A stretch of 10,294 bases of DNA, taken from Euperipatoides rowelli. Its lineage: Eukaryota > Onychophora > Udeonychophora > Euonychophora > Peripatopsidae. This document shows, one piece after another, positions 7,558 through 10,294 of the stretch. The stretch's first letter is position 1. Each line of letters starts with the position of its first letter. The stretch lies in assembly GCA_003024985.2 (NCBI GenBank), contig PXIH01S0002161.1. One strand, given 5' to 3'. The notes below the pieces were generated by a model that saw only the letters and a list, made by a program, of their open reading frames with translations, was not told where the DNA came from and ran no database searches. A program made the position numbers and the translations under genes.

Positions 7558-7665
7558 ATGTGGATTGTCATCCCGGACCTCTGATGATTAGCACCAATGA
7601 TAGTTTATTCGATTACTCCATTGCCGAAGAGACATCTGATATATATGATGATGATTATTATCCAG
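7558..7665 (+). CDS. internal coding exon 2, acidic Tyr-rich tail ending DDDYYPG; tentatively Fat-like cadherin
   Basis: TTGTTTTCAG|AT is a strong acceptor and CCAG|GTAGGA a good donor. The exon is 108 bp (36 codons), again with phase-1 introns on both sides, so it joins exon 1 in frame as ...N-I-D-D-V-D-C-H-P-G-P-L. The open frame ends S-D-I-Y-D-D-D-Y-Y-P-G. From memory, the intracellular tails of FAT1/2/3-type cadherins contain D-Y-Y-P-G-G-Y-D-I-E, with an acidic Tyr-bearing stretch just before it; a Gly codon split at this donor would fit that motif. Fat-like cadherins are giant plasma-membrane proteins controlling actin organisation and planar polarity. The match is short, so the family call is tentative while the coding call is firmer. 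An alternative donor CAG|GTGCAT at 7692 would add G-R-S-Y-S-S-Y-R-Q. Confidence 0.72.
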
Positions 7666-8840
7666 GTAGGAGTTACAGTAGCTATCGTCAGGTGCATGAC
7701 CACATATCCCCTCACCTGTATGTCCGTGCATTGTGTTTTTATATACTGGTTATTATGTTAATACCTTTAAAATGAAGTGAAAATTGGAATGTTCTCACTA
7801 CTTGTTTTGTATAAACTTTGTGTGATGCTTATTCCAAGCTTATTTGCTCATAAAATCTTCTAAAATCATTTTTATAAAAATAGATCAGAAAAATGCTTTA
7901 TTTTCAAAATGTGGTTCTGTAATGCAAATTACTGTAGATACATGAACCAGAATGTGGATACAACCAGCATAGTCTATTTTTTAAGCAGTTTTAACTTCCC
8001 TTCCTGTTTTTGTTGCAAATTAATTAATCTATCAAAGCAGTACTAACCATTTTTTAAAATTATTAAACAAAGCAATATTGGCTGATTTTTTTTTTTTTTT
8101 TAATTTTTTATTATTGAATTTCAAAGATTTTTACTAAAAAAAATATCCACCAGAAAAAGAAAAATTAAATAAAAAGGGAATTTACTATTAAATTTTTAAA
8201 ATAATTGTCTTTAGCTCCTCCCCCTTGAAACAACATTGTCTACTGTATATGATTGGGGAGATATTTTGTTGCGTCAGTGTTTAGAAATGAATGGCGTTTG
8301 CTATACTAAACTATAGAATATTTGCTATCTTTGTCAGCTAAAGGCTGGAAATCCTATGGACTAATAATGTTTAAATACTTGTAAAAAATCATCATAAAAT
8401 TCATCCTTTGTGCTATTTATGGTCCAATTTTTTTTTTTTTTTAAAAAAAAATTACCGCGTAACATACCTCTTTACATTATAAATCATTACGAAGAAAACA
8501 ACTGTAGAAACAGTTTTATCAAATTAATCTCGGACCACTAAAAATTTGAAAGTTTCCTTTTGTAATCTCAGAGGGAGGATAGGAATAGTCTTAATTTTAT
8601 CTTTAAATAGGCTAACTTTTTTTTATGCATTTAAATTTTTTTTTCCCAATGGAATTTTTTTTTTTTTTTAGTATTTATCTTTGAAAATCAATAATAATAA
8701 AAAAATTAAAAACCATTACATTTGACATTTAAAGTCTTCATATTATGGTATGACAGGGGTTAAGGGTAAATTAAATTTATTCTTTTTAACAGTTTTTAAC
8801 ATTTGTGAAAAAAAAAAAACACTTTTGCCATGGTTGTGTT
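7666..8840 (+). other. intron-like stretch after exon 2
   Basis: Begins with the donor GTAGGA. About 1.2 kb of AT-rich sequence with long T runs (near 8086, 8430 and 8657), A runs and TACTGTA/TACAGTA heptamers at 7674, 7930 and 8241. No further exon compatible with a phase-1 entry was found. Confidence 0.6.
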
Positions 8841-9226
8841 CATCTGAAGTATCAATTTTTTTGTCCTGACTACACAGTGTTTCTAGCCCAATGGAGACAG
8901 TGTTGGCTGTCAGTCCCTCCAGAAGTATGGTAACTTTTGTTCCTTTTGTAGGTACAATAATTAGCCATCTGTCTAGAGGCGCAATAACATTCAATCTGTC
9001 TGGTACCAAAGACTACTTGTTCTTTCATCTGTATAAGACCCACTAATTTTCTATCCATCCATAGATATAGTAGTTTTCCAAACCACTGTAGGCACACTAT
9101 CTTTCATCTCTCCAAAAAGCTTATAAACTTTCCATCTGTAATGAAGCACAAGATCTTGCCATCTGTCTGAAGACTTGATAATTTTCTATATCTCTGAAGG
9201 CATGATAACTTTCCATAATCTAGATA
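8841..9226. repeat. degenerate ~27-bp minisatellite, about 12-14 units
   Basis: Units of roughly 23-32 bases resemble CATCTGTCTGAAGGCATGATAACTTTC, although no two are identical. The clearest units run from about 9140 to 9220; others are recognisable by CATCTGT at 8967, 9028, 9134 and 9160. The array stops where the CAGGGCTGG terminus starts at 9227. Short minus-strand open frames here (8743-9009, 8870-9097) follow from the periodic, stop-poor repeat and are not considered genes. Confidence 0.6.
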
Positions 9227-9369
9227 CAGGGCTGGATTAACCATTAAACAATCTATATAAGCACATGTTTAGGGCATCCAAGTGAAGGGGGCACCAAAGA
9301 GTATTTCAGAGTATCGCCGGCCGGATGCAAATTGTGCAGATGAACCAAAATTCACAAAAATAGGGCCTG
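9227..9369. mobile_element. hAT-like terminal fragment or small MITE
   Basis: CAGGGCTGGATTAACCATTAAACAATCTATATAAGCAC-type sequence (from 9227) with GGGCATCCAAGTGAAGGGGGCACC resembles the terminal region of widespread hAT-type non-autonomous elements (general family knowledge, not a search). A possible opposite end is TAGGGCCTG (9361-9369), whose reverse complement starts CAGGCCCTA. The flanking 8-mers do not match, so the right limit is uncertain. No transposase. Confidence 0.42.
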
Positions 9370-9989
9370 TTAATAAATGAAAAATAAATAAATAACAAAA
9401 AATTATAGTAATAATAAATTCTTACTATAATACTGTACTATTAATATAATATTGAAGAGGTTAATGATATATTTTAAACTTTTGAATACTACAAAATAGA
9501 AAATATTTAAAAATATATGCTGTACATTTCTGAATAACTTATATTTTTTTCATTTTTGAATCCCTTGTCTGATCACATGACCTACATTAATTACATGCAT
9601 GAGATGTCTTAGTTAAAAATAAACCTAAATGGAATTCATCCAATGGTTACTATAATTTGTTGTGATTTTAAATCTGTATCTGATAAAATAATATTTCATT
9701 CTGTTTCAGTATGATTACAACTTTTTTGGAACAAAACTTAATTTTTAATTTCTTATTTCATATTCAGCACTTATTAAGTATTAATGTATTGTCAGGCATT
9801 GGAAGGGTATATTGTTTGGCTGTGCTTAGGGCATCAGTTGGCTTTAATCAGGCCTCTCAGCACAGTGCAAGATTTATTAGAAATTTTTACACAGTGTGAG
9901 TTAATTAGTAAATTATAATAGTTAAATAATATAAGTTGTGTATTAAAATAAACAATCATAGTTACATATTTATATATTCCTATTATCAA
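9370..9989. other. non-coding stretch with one weak exon-like segment
   Basis: AT-rich. Within it, CATTCTGTTTCAG|TATG (acceptor ending at 9709) and ACAGT|GTGAGT (donor at 9896) bracket a 186-base segment open in one frame, but that frame needs a different entry phase from exon 2's exit, so I do not call it as an exon. Otherwise nothing recognisable. Confidence 0.5.
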
Positions 9990-10013
9990 TCATTGGGTGT
10001 GTTCTCTGAGGTG

Positions 10014-10294
10014 GAGGTCATGCTCATAGATCACCAAAGATTTCTATCTTTAGATCTTCTTTTTAATACAGAGAATTGCTTAATGTTAGCCCAGTCATTA
10101 AGGTCATCCAACCATTCTCTTCTTGGTCTTCCTCTTTTTAATATAGAGAATTGCCTGTTGTTATCCCAGTCAATAAGGTCATCCAACCATTCTCTTCTTG
10201 ATCTTCCTCTTCTACAGAGAAGTGCCTGTTAGCCCAGTCATTAAGGTCATCCAACCATTCTCTTCTTGGACTTCCTCTTCTTTTTAATACAGAG
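10014..10294 (-). pseudogene. LINE ORF2 C-terminal relic, tandemly amplified (~75-bp units)
   Basis: Read on the minus strand, the sequence encodes R-G-R-P-R-R-E-W-L-D-D-L-N-D-W followed, after the last unit, by ...K-D-R-N-L-W. This is the familiar ending of many non-LTR reverse-transcriptase ORFs (RGRP, W-[LI]-D-D-x-x-D-W, then A-x-D-R-x-x-W). The tandem units begin with CCAGTCAWTAAGGTCATCCAACC at 10091, 10166 and 10233, giving spacings of 75 and 67, with a more diverged unit at about 10014-10090 and a partial one at the right edge. The 8-base-shorter unit shifts the frame, and a TGA at 10031-10033 follows the final Trp, possibly a decayed CGA. It is therefore a dead copy. Catalytic parts would lie beyond the right edge, if present at all. 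The plus-strand frame 9936-10232 is the antisense shadow. Confidence 0.6.

Noticed and set aside
8743-9097. Overlapping minus-strand open frames of 75-88 codons
   Set aside because: They lie in the degenerate 27-bp minisatellite, overlap each other in different frames and show no protein family features.
9936-10232. 98-codon plus-strand open frame with repeated H-S-L-L-x-L-P-L
   Set aside because: It is the antisense reading of the tandemly repeated LINE C-terminal segment; the minus strand gives the meaningful motif.

Overview
This is an AT-rich, repeat-laden stretch of a metazoan genome, most likely an invertebrate. The evidence is long non-coding DNA, two short exons bounded by GT/AG splice sites, many homopolymer runs (A, T and C runs of about 15-20), several cut-and-paste transposon relics, foldback elements and a LINE fragment. 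There are no bacterial-style genes, ribosome binding sites, rRNAs or tRNAs. Nearly all short open frames are chance frames in AT-rich DNA or lie inside repeats.

Layout. Positions 1-170 are the end of a piggyBac-like element with its TTAA target site. Positions 171-1125 hold no recognised gene. Positions 1126-1899 are a TTAA-flanked, non-autonomous piggyBac-like element of the same family, with three 97-bp tandem repeats and a decayed internal end. Positions 1900-4487 are non-coding, with microsatellites and small palindromes. Positions 4480-4741 are a probable small hAT-type element. Positions 5567-5725 and 7558-7665 are two coding exons on the + strand, each a multiple of three and bounded by phase-1 introns. 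Their product is Tyr-, Pro- and Ser-rich and looks like a cytoplasmic signalling tail. The ending D-D-D-Y-Y-P-G recalls the intracellular tail of Fat-like (FAT1/2/3 type) cadherins; that identity is tentative. The 1.8-kb intron between the exons carries two large foldback elements (6211-6671 and about 7092-7438). Downstream, 7666-10294 is apparently intron, with a degenerate ~27-bp minisatellite (8841-9226), a hAT-like terminus (9227) and, at the right edge, a minus-strand relic of a LINE ORF2 C-terminus whose last codons have been amplified as a ~75-bp tandem array.

How it fits together. The window is best read as the inside of one long + strand gene whose introns have been colonised by transposons. 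Most of the interest lies in repeat architecture: a dimeric foldback with alternating palindromes, a second long hairpin in the same intron between two frame-neutral exons, a compound piggyBac-like element, and a heptamer (TACTGTA/TACAGTA) that recurs about 17 times from 2998 onward but not before. I found no strong evidence for a wholly new functional system.
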